Source: Sthenelais limicola (lineage: Eukaryota; Annelida; Polychaeta; Phyllodocida; Sigalionidae). From it: DNA of 64,000 bases. The stretch spans positions 57,284,966 through 57,348,965 of the forward strand of contig OW804094.1 of assembly GCA_942159475.1 (NCBI GenBank), written 5' to 3'. Below are positions 36,801-46,793 of this stretch, one piece after another. Every line of letters starts with the position of its first letter. The stretch's first letter is position 1. Below the pieces are notes generated by a model. That model saw only the letters and a program-made list of their open reading frames with translations. It was not told where the DNA came from and ran no database searches. A program made the translations under genes and the position numbers.

Positions 36801-37120
36801 TGGGGGCCATGGAGCACTACATAGAGGATATATGGTGGTCATGGAATAACATAGAGGGTATAATGGGTGTTATGGAGTAACATAGAGAGGGCATAATGGT
36901 GGTCATGGAGCAGCACAGAGGGTATAATGGGTGCCATGGAGCCCTATAGAGGGTATGAGGGGGGCCATGGAGCATTATAGGGAATAAAATGGTCATTATT
37001 TAGCAGCATAAAAGGTATAGAGATCATCATGGAGCAACATTGAAGGTATGATGGAGGTCATGGAGCAGCATAGAGGGTATAACAATGGTCAATGAGCAAC
37101 ATCTAGAGGATGTAATATTG
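33880..37120. repeat. Minisatellite, about 31-bp unit, about 3.2 kb
   Basis: The unit is roughly ATGGAGCAGCATAGAGGG then TATAATGGGGGTC, repeated about 100 times with many variants. A pure G run sits at 34820-34840. Open frames through it are repeat artefacts. Confidence 0.92.
35822..35972 (+). mobile_element. Possible SINE or LINE-tail insertion in the minisatellite
   Basis: About 150 bp of unrelated sequence breaks the array. It ends AATAAAAGTTACAACAACAA, like a short retroposon 3' tail. A GGCTTGAAATCC stretch weakly resembles a tRNA B box. The assignment is tentative. Confidence 0.35.
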
Positions 37121-37559
37121 GTCAATGAGCAAAATTTGCGTCAAAGAATGTGTCAGATGTTACTCAATTGAGTGTAATATATGCACAATATTGGTTATAC
37201 TCCAGCCAAGATCTAGGTTTGAAGCCACAACAGGCTTACAGGTGAAGACTCGCCTAGCAGTCATACTTACTCACTTGACACCCCTTACTCATAGAATCAC
37301 CCTATGCTATACTATGTCATTAAAATGAGCGTCATTGATTGTCATTGAATAGATCCATGCAGCCAATCAAATTAGTGAAGTAAATTCAATGCATTTGAAA
37401 AGCTGATTCCTCTACTGAAATCTATCCATGCAAATACCATAGGCAAAACTGGCCCTCTTTTTGTGGATACGCACACCTATCATGGCTTTAATACATCTTC
37501 TATTCAGAGCTCTTGTGTGTTAGATGATTATTAGGGATTATAAGGGATTATTATTAAAA

Positions 37560-38761
37560 ATTCAGATAGAAATCTTACCTTTGTCCTTGATAATTGTGAC
37601 CTTATCCTTCATTGATGAAGGTTATTGACAACATGTCTTATGAAAATGCTGTTAGAGCCCTGTCGCATATTTTAATTGTGTACCCCAGGGAGAATAGTTC
37701 CAGAGAAACCTACCTAATACAAGAATTTGGACCAAAACTTGATCTTTGACCTTGAAATGTTGACCTTGACCATGACATAGGTCATTGACAAGACATCTAA
37801 TGCCTGTGCTCCCAGAACCCTATCAGATGCTCATATTGGGTAACCTAGGGATAAATAATTCCAGAGATACATAATACCTAAATCTAAAATCAAGAAAAAA
37901 TGTTATGTTTGACCTTGGATTAGGTGACCTTGACCTTACCAAAGGTCATTCATATGATGTCTCATGGAAGTGATGTTAGTGTCCTATCACATGCATAAAT
38001 TGTGTACGCCAGTGATAAATAGTTCCTAAGATACATACATAATACTCAAATTTGAACCAAAATTTGATGTTTGACCTTGAAAATGGTGACCTTGACCTTG
38101 ACAAAGGTCAATTAAAAGATATATTATGAAAGTACACTTGGATCCCTTTCACATGTATAAATTGTGTAGCTTTGAAATAAATTGTTCAAAAGATATAGAC
38201 TGCAGTATGTTATTTAGATGTACACAAAATTTAGCATAGAACAAAAAGTGAGGCTTGGTTACCATGGCAACAGACATTCTGATGATACCAAAAATGGGTT
38301 ATTTTTCTTTCCCCTAATGTCAGTTATAATTTTTATGCATTAGGTTACCATTTTCTTCTATTGCCATATTTTTATAAGAGAAAATAGGATGTCACATCCC
38401 AGAACTTTGCTATTTTTACATTTCAAGGTCATATTTGGTGACCTTAACCTTGAGCAAGGTCACTGATTCGAATGGAAATGATAACCCTTAGATACATCAG
38501 TATTATTCTCAAGTTTGGTTACAATACTGATAAAAGTGTAGAAATGGGACAATAAAAACCTATTTTTTGCTAAAATACAAAAAAATCACTAGTTTCCATG
38601 GAAACAGGCCATTTTGACAATGTTCGCCACCTTTTGGGCAATTTTTTTCTTCAGATTCGGAAAATTCATGAAATTCTACACAAAATACCTCAAATTTAGC
38701 TTGTTATACGGTGGGTAGGGGTAACTTCTTAAATAATGGCTTTTTTGGCCCTTGGCCGCTG
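37560..38761. repeat. Right inverted arm of the foldback element
   Basis: Reverse complement of the left arm, including TGACCTTGACCTTGACAAAG (38092 region) and the CCATTTTGACAATGTTCGCC block near 38610. It carries fewer AGGTCA units than the left arm. Confidence 0.78.
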
Positions 38762-40165
38762 GCCTATAAGGGATCTTCTTCTTTTAGACCGATTACAGAC
38801 TGTCGGCGGCCACTGGGTGATTCTGTGAATAACTTCCAATCGGAGACGTGTGAAAAATTCTCCTTCACTGGTTTGGACCATGTAACTGAAATGATTAATG
38901 CTGGTGATTATATGTCGACCATTGACTTGTCTGCGGCCTATCGGACTGTGACTAGGCACCCCTCTTGCTGGCCCTTGATGGGTATTAATTGGAAGTTTCC
39001 AGACGATTCTTCTGAACATGCATATTGGGACACCAGGCTGTGTTTTGGTGTTAAATGTGCACCCTATATATTTACTGAGATCAGTCGGTTCGTGGTCAGG
39101 GCTATGGCTAGACGTGGTTATCCGCTAGTTAATGCGTACCTTGACGACTACATAGTCATTGGTCGTACATTTGATGAGTGCCTTCATATACAGTCTGTGC
39201 TTCTGAACTTGCTTGGCTCACTTGGGTTCTGCATATCGTGGAAGAAGTGCCAGGCCCCTTCGACTAGACTTCAGTATCTTGGCATTATCATCGACACTAC
39301 ATCAATGACCTTGTCTCTTTCGGAAGAAAAGATGGCTAAGCTCTTCTCTAATTTGGCCTTCTTTGATAACAAGAAGACAGCTACGCTACATCAGTTACAA
39401 CGGTTGTGTGGCATTTTGTGCCATTGCTCGACGGTTGTGAAAGGGGGACGGTCCTTTTCTCAACACGTGATCCAGCTCCTCAAAGGCCATAGCCATAGCA
39501 ACTTGCGTATTAAATTGGACGATGATTTCAGGGAGGATATCAAATGGTGGAAAAGATTTGCCAGGTTCTTCAATGGATCAGCTACTGTTGTAAAATATGA
39601 CTTCTCCTGTGCTACATGTATCTACTCGGACGCTAGTGCTAATGGGTACGGTGCGATATGTGATGGTGATTGGTGCGCTGGCTATTTTGATTCTTCATGT
39701 ACGCCTGCTGGTATCGATCTACTTCTCCATTCCCATGCCCATTGGTCTAACGTTCATATTCCTCTGCTTGAGTCGTCAAACAACAATGTGAACTTGTGGG
39801 AGCTTGTGGCTCTGTGGGAGGCTTTGAAACGTTTTGCCCCGGAACATAGGAATTCTCACATTATTTGTTACTCTGATAACAGCCAGGCCGTAGTTATGAT
39901 TAACAAGGGTCGCAGTTCTAACGGAACCTGTATGGCCATCCTCAGATCAATTTTCTGGCTGTATGTGCTTCATAACGTTTTTATATCTGCTCGACATATC
40001 CCTGGTGACAACAACTTTCTCCCTGACTTGTTGTCTCGAGTTAACTCCAAGAACTCGCTTTTTTCCATTGCTGACTACCCATATCTCTGTTGCAGTGGGA
40101 ATCTCCGAGTTGGACAAGGAAGTGGCAGTCACCTTGAGTCATGCCTGGGCATCGAATACCATTAA
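38762..40165 (+). CDS. RT / RNase H of Ngaro-like 2 (3' part)
   Basis: Coding resumes at AYKGSSSFRPITDCRRP after the foldback insertion. RT blocks are STIDLSAAYRTV (first Asp), LCFGVKCAPYIF, NAYLDDYIVIG (catalytic pair), LQYLGIIIDTTSMTLSLSEE and LCGILCHCSTVVKGG. RNase H follows: YSDASANGYGAI (Asp), NLWELVALWEAL (Glu), ICYSDNSQAVVMINKG (Asp), ending HIPGDNNFLPDLLSR. All key acidic residues are visible and there is no lesion in this part. The whole protein is nonetheless disrupted upstream by the insertion. The product would copy element RNA to DNA and remove the RNA strand. Confidence 0.9.
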   Translation, partial: AYKGSSSFRPITDCRRPLGDSVNNFQSETCEKFSFTGLDHVTEMINAGDYMSTIDLSAAYRTVTRHPSCWPLMGINWKFPDDSSEHAYWDTRLCFGVKCAPYIFTEISRFVVRAMARRGYPLVNAYLDDYIVIGRTFDECLHIQSVLLNLLGSLGFCISWKKCQAPSTRLQYLGIIIDTTSMTLSLSEEKMAKLFSNLAFFDNKKTATLHQLQRLCGILCHCSTVVKGGRSFSQHVIQLLKGHSHSNLRIKLDDDFREDIKWWKRFARFFNGSATVVKYDFSCATCIYSDASANGYGAICDGDWCAGYFDSSCTPAGIDLLLHSHAHWSNVHIPLLESSNNNVNLWELVALWEALKRFAPEHRNSHIICYSDNSQAVVMINKGRSSNGTCMAILRSIFWLYVLHNVFISARHIPGDNNFLPDLLSRVNSKNSLFSIADYPYLCCSGNLRVGQGSGSHLESCLGIEYH

Positions 40166-41045
40166 AACCCGGAACACTCAATGGAAGAAGTTTCTGGAGT
40201 TCTGTGATGTGCTGGGTGTTACTCCCATTCCAGCTAGTGCCTCTACTGTGGTCCGGTTTCTTGTATGGCTGGGTAGGTCTTATAAGTTTGTTTCAATAAA
40301 CAACTTCCTATCAGCTGTCACAAATCTTCAAAAATTCTATGGTCATGATGTTAACTACCGTGAGATGTTTGTCATCAAGCTAGTCCTCTCGGGTTTAAAG
40401 CATCAATTAGGATGTCCGGAGTCGCCAAAGCTAATACTGACTCCTGATGATTTACGTGCTATCTATTCTAAGCTGGAGAAGAACAACTACAATCTGGCTT
40501 GTTGGACGGCTGTGTTACTCAGCTTTCGGTCCCTTTTACGCAAGTCTAACTTGGTTCCTGATTCCAACACTACCCATACCTTGAAGAGAGAGGATATTGA
40601 GTGGACTAAACCCGGGCTTGTGATTCATGTGTCTTCATCCAAGACGATCCAGTGCGGAGAAAGATCAATCCTGATTCCTATTCATCGTGTGAGCGACCCT
40701 GCCCTTTGTGTGGTGTCTTTGCTGGAGAGTCACTTATTCCATTTTCCTGCTCCTTCGTCGTCTCCACTCTTCATGAATCCAAAGTTTCCTTCCCGGCCTA
40801 TTACATATCAGGAGATCCTGGCTTTCTTCAAGAAATGTGTTACCTTGATTGGACTCGACCCCTCCCTTGCTGGGATTCATTCTCTCAGACGGAGTGGTGC
40901 TTCGTTTCTACACTCGTTGGGCATTCCACTCGAGGATATACGTCTCATGGGGGACTGGAGGAGCCTCTCCGTTCTCACCTATTTAGTGTCAACTTTTGAC
41001 AGGAAGAATTCGGTGGAAAGTGTTGTTGCAAAAAATCTCTCTTAA
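39963..41045 (+). CDS. Tyrosine recombinase of Ngaro-like 2, apparently intact
   Basis: Uninterrupted frame overlapping the RNase H 3' end by about 200 bp; the real start inside the overlap is uncertain. The N-terminal core-binding domain reads KTRNTQWKKFLEFCDVLGV and VVRFLVWLGRSYKF. The catalytic domain has Arg in SFRSLLRKSNLV, Lys in SSSKTIQCGE, HSLRRSGASF, W in MGDWRSLS and Tyr in VLTYLVSTF, i.e. the full R-K-HxxR-W-Y set. The family integrates circular element DNA by site-specific recombination. It ends just before B1. It is the only recombinase of the three without a nonsense codon or frameshift, so it is the best candidate for residual activity. Confidence 0.9.
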   Translation: MCFITFLYLLDISLVTTTFSLTCCLELTPRTRFFPLLTTHISVAVGISELDKEVAVTLSHAWASNTIKTRNTQWKKFLEFCDVLGVTPIPASASTVVRFLVWLGRSYKFVSINNFLSAVTNLQKFYGHDVNYREMFVIKLVLSGLKHQLGCPESPKLILTPDDLRAIYSKLEKNNYNLACWTAVLLSFRSLLRKSNLVPDSNTTHTLKREDIEWTKPGLVIHVSSSKTIQCGERSILIPIHRVSDPALCVVSLLESHLFHFPAPSSSPLFMNPKFPSRPITYQEILAFFKKCVTLIGLDPSLAGIHSLRRSGASFLHSLGIPLEDIRLMGDWRSLSVLTYLVSTFDRKNSVESVVAKNLS

Positions 41046-41152
41046 TCAGCTTTGTTGATTGTGTCCCTCCATGGAGGAGTAGTGCTTATGAACTGGCAAG
41101 TGTTGAGAGTAGTTTATTAATAAAAGAAAATCCATAATACATATTGGCAGTT

Positions 41153-41219
41153 GGCGTCCGTCAAGTCGCCGGCTAGTTGCCGCAACCTCAATTATCGTGT
41201 TCGTCTGATTGGGGATATA
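41153..41219 (+). repeat. B1 split direct repeat of Ngaro-like 2
   Basis: GGCGTCCGTCAAGTCGCCGG through GATTGGGGATATA; the same sequence is at 41428-41494. Confidence 0.9.
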
Positions 41220-41380
41220 TGTTATATATGGTACATATGTGTATATATGTTTAATGAAGCAACATCCAGGTGTCGCCACCAGACACTGCCTTCCCACTAC
41301 CGCTGCCTACAGTAAGGCAGTCGTTGTCCAGCTGTCGAGGTGACCAGAGCTCAGATATCGCTGGACTTACATTACTTGTT
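41217..41380 (+). repeat. A2 split direct repeat of Ngaro-like 2
   Basis: Near-identical to A1 (30406-30569) and directly fused to B1. Confidence 0.9.
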
Positions 41381-41427
41381 ATATGTTATACTTGTTATAT
41401 TATCTGTTATATGTTTTGTTAAATAAA

Positions 41428-41494
41428 GGCGTCCGTCAAGTCGCCGGCTAGTTGCCGCAACCTCAATTATCGTGTTCGTCTGATTGGGGATATA
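41428..41494 (+). repeat. B2 split direct repeat, right end of Ngaro-like 2
   Basis: Identical to B1. A 47-bp AT-rich spacer (TTATATG-rich) with AATAAA separates it from A2. Confidence 0.88.
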
Positions 41495-41655
41495 GAACTG
41501 TACGCAAGGTTGGAACTACAAGTGTGATTCAATGGCTCAAGTTATAACTTTCTTTTGTATCCAACAAGCGGCCGCAGGTCGCGCGTTGGATACAAAAGAA
41601 AGTTATAACAAGAGCCATTGAATTACACAAGTAGTTCCAACCTTGAGTACAGTTC
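41495..41655. repeat. Long hairpin, 71-bp arms, 19-bp GC-rich loop
   Basis: The left arm (41495-41565, GAACTGTAC...GTATCCAAC) pairs with the right arm (41585-41655) with about six mismatches. The loop AAGCGGCCGCAGGTCGCGC holds a NotI-type palindrome. It starts at the first base after B2. It could be a snapback MITE or a cruciform-forming target. Confidence 0.85.
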
Positions 41656-42099
41656 TTTCTTTATACTACGACTTGGAAATATTAAAAAAAAGGCCATTCT
41701 TACGCGTACAGGTTGGCCGCATTTCCAAGACATGGCCATCTTTAGTTTTGATCATGCCGAAACATGGAGTAAGCTCGTCTCTGATTGGTCGACACAGCGA
41801 TGACGTCACCATATCGATTATTACTGACCAATCAAAAACGTTTATACATCGGCGGCCAATAAAGATTCAAATTCTTCTTTTATTCTTGAATAAAATACAG
41901 AGAAAGTTCCTATGGCACTATTGAAAGATGGCGATTTGGAGGAAAATATTCCATATAAACGTTCTAAATTCTATTTCAATGACAAAAGAATCTTAATCAC
42001 TTGAAACTTAGACAAAATTATGGCTCCAAGAATCTGTCTTATGAACAAAGAAAACCTGTTAATTTTCAAAGATTTAAAAAGTAAAAGGGTAATAAAGTA
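41656..42099. other. No gene recognised
   Basis: AT-rich flank between the hairpin and the LINE 3' end; nothing supported. Confidence 0.45.
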
Positions 42100-42474
42100 A
42101 AGTCTTGAACTTTTTTTGTTTTTACAACATCTTTATTCATCATATCCTGCCATCTCGGCATCTACAATTCTAAACAGTTTTATATCACTTAATAATCACT
42201 ATAAAAGTAAAGGTAATAAAACCGTCAACTTTAACTTCGAATGTTGATACATGTTTCAACTATTCTTTGTCTATTACACCGGACCACGAGTGGCGCCACC
42301 TGGGTTAGTCACTTAAGACCACCGCGTACATAGGGTTATACATATGTCATAGTGATACACCGCCTGGTGAGTTTAATGCGAACTTGCCCACACTCCATCT
42401 GGGGAGGGTCATTTAGCTATCAACGACTTTTTCTAATTTAGACCTTTTCTGGTCGCTTCAATAGTTTGTTCACC
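42100..42474 (-). other. LINE 3' UTR and A-rich end
   Basis: Non-coding sequence after the ORF2 C-terminus. On the minus strand it finishes with ATGAATAAAGATG and then an A-rich end at about 42105-42120, as expected of an L1-superfamily LINE. Confidence 0.5.
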
Positions 42475-43440
42475 CTAAGGATAACATACCATTATGTTTA
42501 TCTTTTTAGAATTTCTGAGATCCTCCTTAGTTCTTCTCCAAGGAAGGGTTTTGATGTTTTTTCTCGGTTGCAAGTACATTGATTTTATGGTTACATTCAT
42601 TCTCGAGTTGAGCTCGTTCATTAAATGATTAAAAGACAATTCGTTGTTATAAAACAATTTCTGTCTATGTATGAAGGATTTCGTGTGTATAACAAACCAG
42701 TTAATTATCCTGGAGTTGTCATTCTCCACAGGTATACCAAAACATATTTGACACATCGTCTACCTTTACCTGGCAGTAGTTACATTGTTTGTTCTTATGG
42801 TTATATTCTTCAAGTACTCATTGCATGGAATGACCATATGCATAATCTTATACTGAAGAGACTGTAACCTTGTCTCATTAGTGACTAGATATATTCTTTC
42901 AAATATGTTCTTCCAGTCTACTTCTTCAAAACTCTCATCAGAAATATTCAACACCCTCTACCATTTATCGAATTTGGCTCTGTCAAGTTTTTTTTGGCTT
43001 ACTAAAGCTTGGTATACGATTTTGGAAGAACAGTTTAGAATATTGATTTTCTGATCAGAAATCTCAATTAGTATTTTCCCCTCATCAGGGGTGTCATAAG
43101 CTCTCCTCATTAATATAACCCACTCTCTCAGAATGGCACGAGCCAGTTCTATTCTTTCACTAAATGAAAATTTGATGTTGTATGACTGTCTTAGTTGAGT
43201 GGTAGACATGATACGTCCTTGCTCATCTAAGATGTCACCTATAACATTAATTCCCTGCTGTTTCCAGTGGGGCCATTGTACCATTTTATTTTTAATTTTA
43301 ATACTCCTGTTAGACCAGGCGCTTTTTCTTGATTTGCTCTGGACCTTCAGGGTCCTTGCTGTAATAATATCTCTTTATAGAAATCATTAATATAAAACTT
43401 CGGCTTGTACCTTGTAAGGAATATATAAGGTGTCCGAGGA
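42475..43440 (-). pseudogene. LINE ORF2 C-terminal domain (Tx1/L1-like), frameshifted
   Basis: Minus strand from about 43440: FYKEILLQ, then WSNRSIKIKNKMVQWPHWKQ, GINVIGDILDEQG, VDWKNIFERIYLVTNETRLQ, and the tail RIINWFVIHTKSFIHRQKLF with NELNSRMNVTIKSMYLQ. These match the segment after the RT of Tx1/L1 LINEs (connector, a short Cys-rich stretch around MCQICFGIPVEN, and the C-terminal helix). Frame changes occur near 43290, 42957 and 42760. It is the same element as ORF1 and APE, displaced by the gypsy fragment. Non-functional. Confidence 0.8.
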
Positions 43441-43862
43441 AACTCACCTCTTCTCTGAACAGCTGACATTTCTTCGTCTTGATCTGTAGACCGGCTTCCC
43501 TTAGCCTAGTGAATACCCTTCGTAGTCGTGCCGCACACTTGTCCACCGTTCGTCCAAAGACGATGACGTCGTCTAAGTATACCAGGCAGTCTTCTCCTAT
43601 CATTCCTGATAGGACCGCGTCCATTAGACGTTCAAAGGTGGAGGGTGCGTTGACCAATCCGAAGGGCATCACCCGGAACTGGTAAAGGCCCTTATGGGTG
43701 CAGAAAGCAGTCTTTTCTTTTGAGTTGGGGTCCATTTCGACCTGCCAGTAACCGCTGGCGAGGTCGATGGTTGCAAATACTTTGGCACCGGTCAAACTGT
43801 CCAGGATATCGTCCATGCGGGGAAGAGGGTAGGCGTCTTTGCGGGTCAGTTGATTCAACTGT
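43440..43862 (-). pseudogene. Ty3/gypsy reverse transcriptase, 3'-truncated
   Basis: Starts in the frame of NQLTRKDAYPLPRMDDILD. It carries the first catalytic Asp in FATIDLASGYWQVEM, then FRVMPFGLVNAPSTFERLM, and the catalytic pair in CLVYLDDVIVFG. Truncated after FREEVSFLGH. It is joined to the upstream protease frame across a poly-T/poly-Lys slip near 43890-43900. The motifs themselves look well preserved. Confidence 0.88.
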
Positions 43863-44877
43863 CTATAATCTACACAAAACCGCCAGCCCCCATCTTTTTT
43901 TTTTAACCAAGACCACTGGCGAAGCCCACGGGCTCTGCGATGGTTCTGCCACCCACATCGTCAACAGCTTGTCAAGTTCGTCCTCCGCGAGCTTCCTCTG
44001 ATGTATAGGCAACCGTCTAGGCCTGGTCTTATTCGGGGCGTGGTCTCCCGTATCGATTCTATGGGTCGTCCATGCAGTCCGACCTAGTTGTTCTTCAAAA
44101 ACATCTCTAAAGTCTTGGTGCAGCTTCCCTATTAGCTCTTCTCTCCCCTGGATGACAGTGATATCAGTTTGATTCCATAGGGCTTCGTCTATCAGTCTTT
44201 CTTCATCCTGGTCCTGCTCCGTCTCTCCTTGAGGGCGTTGGGTCTGTTCAATTCGTCCCACTGGATGTAGATCGTCCTCCCCTCGTCCTGCCGATGGTAG
44301 CTCGTCCTCGGAGCACTCCTCGACCTCCTCCCATTGTCCCACCCGTTCACCCGGGTGTAATTCTAGGTCACTAGAGGTGGGGTTGGATACCCGCACCAAA
44401 GTTTCCCCTGCTACCACCCGACTGACAGATCTGGCAGTAAGCAGTCCTGACTCGAGCCAATATGGCTCGATCACCACCTCCTCCTGGTGGCCCCACTCCT
44501 GGACTCGAACCAAGAGATTTACCCAGGTGCCCGAGGGAATGGTCGTCCCCTCTCCTACCTCCACAGGACCCACCTGTACGATGCTGTGGTCGAATTCGAC
44601 TGTTTCTTTACTGACATCCACGACTCCTTTCAGAGGTCGCAACACATCCATCCCCAGGATGCCCATATAATTAATGTCCACTACAATGGCTGGAACTGGT
44701 ATGACCACTCCTTGGAATGTGACTTCTAGGTGCAACCATCCTAAGATCTCCATGGGCTCGCCTCCCACTCCTGACCACGGTGGGTTGGAGCACTGGCTTG
44801 TCTACCATCTGCTCCCACAGCCCCCGTCCCAGCAGCATGACACAAGCGCCTGTGTCCACCAACCAGTCTATTTCCAC
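43863..44877 (-). pseudogene. Ty3/gypsy protease and pre-RT region
   Basis: Retropepsin-like start WLVDTGACVMLLGRGLW (catalytic DTG) at 44877-44671. A frame change near 44760 leads to the second protease signature NYMGILGMDVLRPL. A long acidic linker rich in Glu and Asp follows, then the RT leader (HRIDTGDHAPNKTRPRRLPI, SPWASPVVLVKKK). The frame shifts at the Lys run near 43900. The protease would process Gag-Pol; as written the frames are broken. Confidence 0.82.
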
Positions 44878-45005
44878 TCCATTGCATCGTCCTGAGACGA
44901 GAATTCCTTTTGAACGGTGATCCCACCTTCCCTGGACACTCGTCTCTCCTGTTACTGTTTGTCCAACACTCGTGCCGGATGCTGCTGGGACAGTGGCCCG
45001 GCCAC

Positions 45006-45960
45006 CTACTGTCCCCCGGAGTTTTCCGCCGCCAGGCTTCTAGTCTGGCTGACCCTATGAGGGCATTCCCTCTTGAAATGGCCCACCTCCCCACATCCAT
45101 AACACGTGTTGGTCATGTCTCTACTTCGATTTGGTCGCTGCCAGGTGTCAGCTTTGGCCAAGAGAGCCTTCATCATTTCCTCCAGCTGGTGTATCCGGTC
45201 GTCTGACCCTCCTCCTGTTTGGACCGCCCGGATGGACGACTTCGTCCGTACGCTCTGTTCCTCGGCTGCAAAATGGGCTCCCCCATGCAACGCGGCTGAT
45301 CGGGCTTCGGCTAATGTTTTAGGCTTGGCTTGGGCTACTCATCTCCGGAGCTGGCTATCTGCTAGCGCGGAGGTGAATAAATCCTTGCGCAAATCGTCCA
45401 GGATCTCCTTGTCCGCGGCCGGATAAGCCAGTCGGGCTAGGCGTTCAATTTCGTCAGCGATCTGTTGCAGTCCCTCTCCATCACGTTGTTTCCTGGCCCT
45501 CAGCTCCGTGGTACAGTGCTATTTGATCAGCTGGCTGAAATCGGTCTTGTAACGCCTGGACGAGCTTGAGAAAAGGCCCTTCTTCCTCGAAATCCACTTT
45601 CTCGAGTAGCCGGAGAGCACGTCCCGCCAAGCATACACCCAAGTGTAAGCCCATTTCGTGGCCCGTCCACTGGTTTAGTTCAGCTACTAGCCGAAAATGG
45701 TGAAGGAATTCGGTAAGGCTCTCGGGATGACTTTCATCTTTTTCGGCCCTGTCGTCACGGTCGGGGTTGGGCTCGTCTCTCTGGGTTAGTCCTTCTGGGT
45801 TGTGTTGGTTCCCTGCTGGAGAACTCCAGCTCGTTCGTAGCCTTGGCCCAACCAGCTACTCCACGTTCTCGGATGCACTCAGACTTCTCCAGACGGTGAT
45901 AGAGGGTGAGATTCGTCAGTGAGCATCCCACCACTGCCACCATTGTTGTCGCCATCAATT
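45006..45960 (-). pseudogene. Ty3/gypsy Gag with CCHC zinc knuckle, frameshifted
   Basis: Begins near 45960 (MMATTMVAVVGCSLTNLTLY). A capsid-like segment (ESLTEFLHHFRLVAELNQW; GRALRLLEKVDFEEEGPF) lies in a different frame at about 45530-45710. The C-terminal frame at 45290-45006 holds a classic C-x2-C-x4-H-x4-C knuckle, CYGCGEVGHFKREC. At least two frame changes. Packages genomic RNA in functional members. Confidence 0.78.
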
Positions 45961-46195
45961 GTTTCGGAAGATCGGTTAAATAAATTAGTGGAGAACATGG
46001 TTCTTATGGTTGTCAATTCGTTCGTCCAGCCTCGTCCAAGGTTCGTCTTGGTTCGTCTTGGTTCGTCTCGCTCGTCTCAGCTCGTCTCAATCGATATTTA
46101 AATGTGGGAAGCTATTACTTACTATGGGAGTTGGGACCTAGCAGAAGTTATATCCTCCTAGTGTGGGGATCGCACCACCTAGGACTTCTGTATTG
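45961..46195 (-). repeat. Possible gypsy LTR/leader remnant with GTTCGTC tandem
   Basis: Lies just 5' of gag on the minus strand. A TTCGTCTTGG/CTCGTCTC repeat runs at 46039-46090. On the minus strand TGGCGACAACAATGG near 45950 resembles a primer-binding-site position. No second LTR is present to prove the borders. Confidence 0.35.
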
Positions 46196-46204
46196 TTAAT
46201 TAAA

Positions 46205-46743
46205 TGGAGTTCTTTGTTCTTCGGTCATGACACTTTCATTGAAACAATTCAGCATCATATTAATAAACAAATCTTTGATAAGATTCCAGAAGAATTTATA
46301 AAACTCCACTGTGAACCCATCTGAACCAGGGGACTTGTTTCCCTTCATTTCATGAAGGGTTTTACCGGCCTCTTCTGTACTGAAAGGGCGAGAGAGAAAT
46401 TCATTATCTTCTTTGTCAAGCCTATTAGTATCACTGGAATCAGGAAAAGGTTGGCAGATTTGCCTCTGCCAGCCTTCGCTTTATAGAGTGCAGAGTAAAA
46501 ATTCTCTCCCTCTTTTAAAATTTGTTCTTTATCAGAACATGTTTTCCCTTCAATTTTTAGTTGAGATATGACTTTCTTAGACAAATTATACTTCTCCAGA
46601 GAACAAAAAAACTTTGTGGGTTTCTCCCCATCTACAGCCCATCTTGCTCTGGATCTGAGGACTGCTCCCTCAGCTTTCTTTATCTCTAAATCTCTTAAAT
46701 CGTTAATAATATTCATTTTTTCTAATAACTCCTCAGAAGACAA
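46205..46743 (-). pseudogene. LINE ORF2: start of RT domain
   Basis: Minus strand: LRSRARWAVDGEKPTKFFCS (the conserved L1/Tx1 linker before RT), KTCSDKEQILKEGENFYSAL, then after a slip KTLHEMKGNKSPGSDGFTVE with EFYKFFW. Homology ends at VMTEEQR near 46205. The remaining RT core is missing at the gypsy junction. Confidence 0.82.
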
Positions 46744-46793
46744 ACTTTATTTGTTTTCTAAGAATTTCAAACGTTCAGTAAACACATCATAAT

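Larger units (their letters stand above)
32418..38761. mobile_element. 6.3-kb foldback element with long inverted arms (hAT-like ends)
   Basis: The ends read CAGCGGCCA (32418-32426) and its complement TGGCCGCTG (38753-38761). After about 20 divergent bases the arms match closely (ACCCCTACCCACCGTATAAC at 32447 onward against 38703-38722) and extend over about 1.2-1.4 kb. A minisatellite fills the centre. Flanking CCTAATAG and CCTATAAG (6 of 8 identical) could be a decayed 8-bp target duplication. CAG-starting TIRs with 8-bp duplications fit hAT, but there is no transposase. It interrupts the RT of Ngaro-like 2, so it inserted later. Confidence 0.78.
30406..41494 (+). mobile_element. Ngaro-like YR retroelement 2, split by a foldback element
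   Basis: A1 (30406-30569), gag, RT/RNase H, tyrosine recombinase, B1 (41153-41219), A2 (41217-41380), B2 (41428-41494). The A1/A2 copies are nearly identical over about 164 bp and the B copies over 67 bp, so the element is young. Without the 6.3-kb insertion at 32418-38761 it would be about 4.7 kb, similar to elements 1 and 3. It lacks a methyltransferase domain. Confidence 0.9.
43440..46200 (-). mobile_element. Ty3/gypsy LTR retrotransposon fragment (5' half)
   Basis: Minus strand: an LTR/leader-like region, then gag, protease and the start of RT. It stops abruptly just after the RT motif EEVSFLGH at about 43440, where LINE sequence resumes. RNase H, integrase and the 3' LTR are absent. The fragment sits between two halves of the LINE in the same orientation. 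Confidence 0.85.

Noticed and set aside
33880..37120. Regularly spaced repeats that could recall a CRISPR array
   Set aside because: Units are contiguous and variable with no unique spacers, the context is a eukaryotic foldback transposon, and no cas genes are present.
43863..44895. Plus-strand open frames of 97 and 93 codons over the gypsy pol
   Set aside because: Antisense shadows; the minus-strand frames carry the protease and RT signatures.
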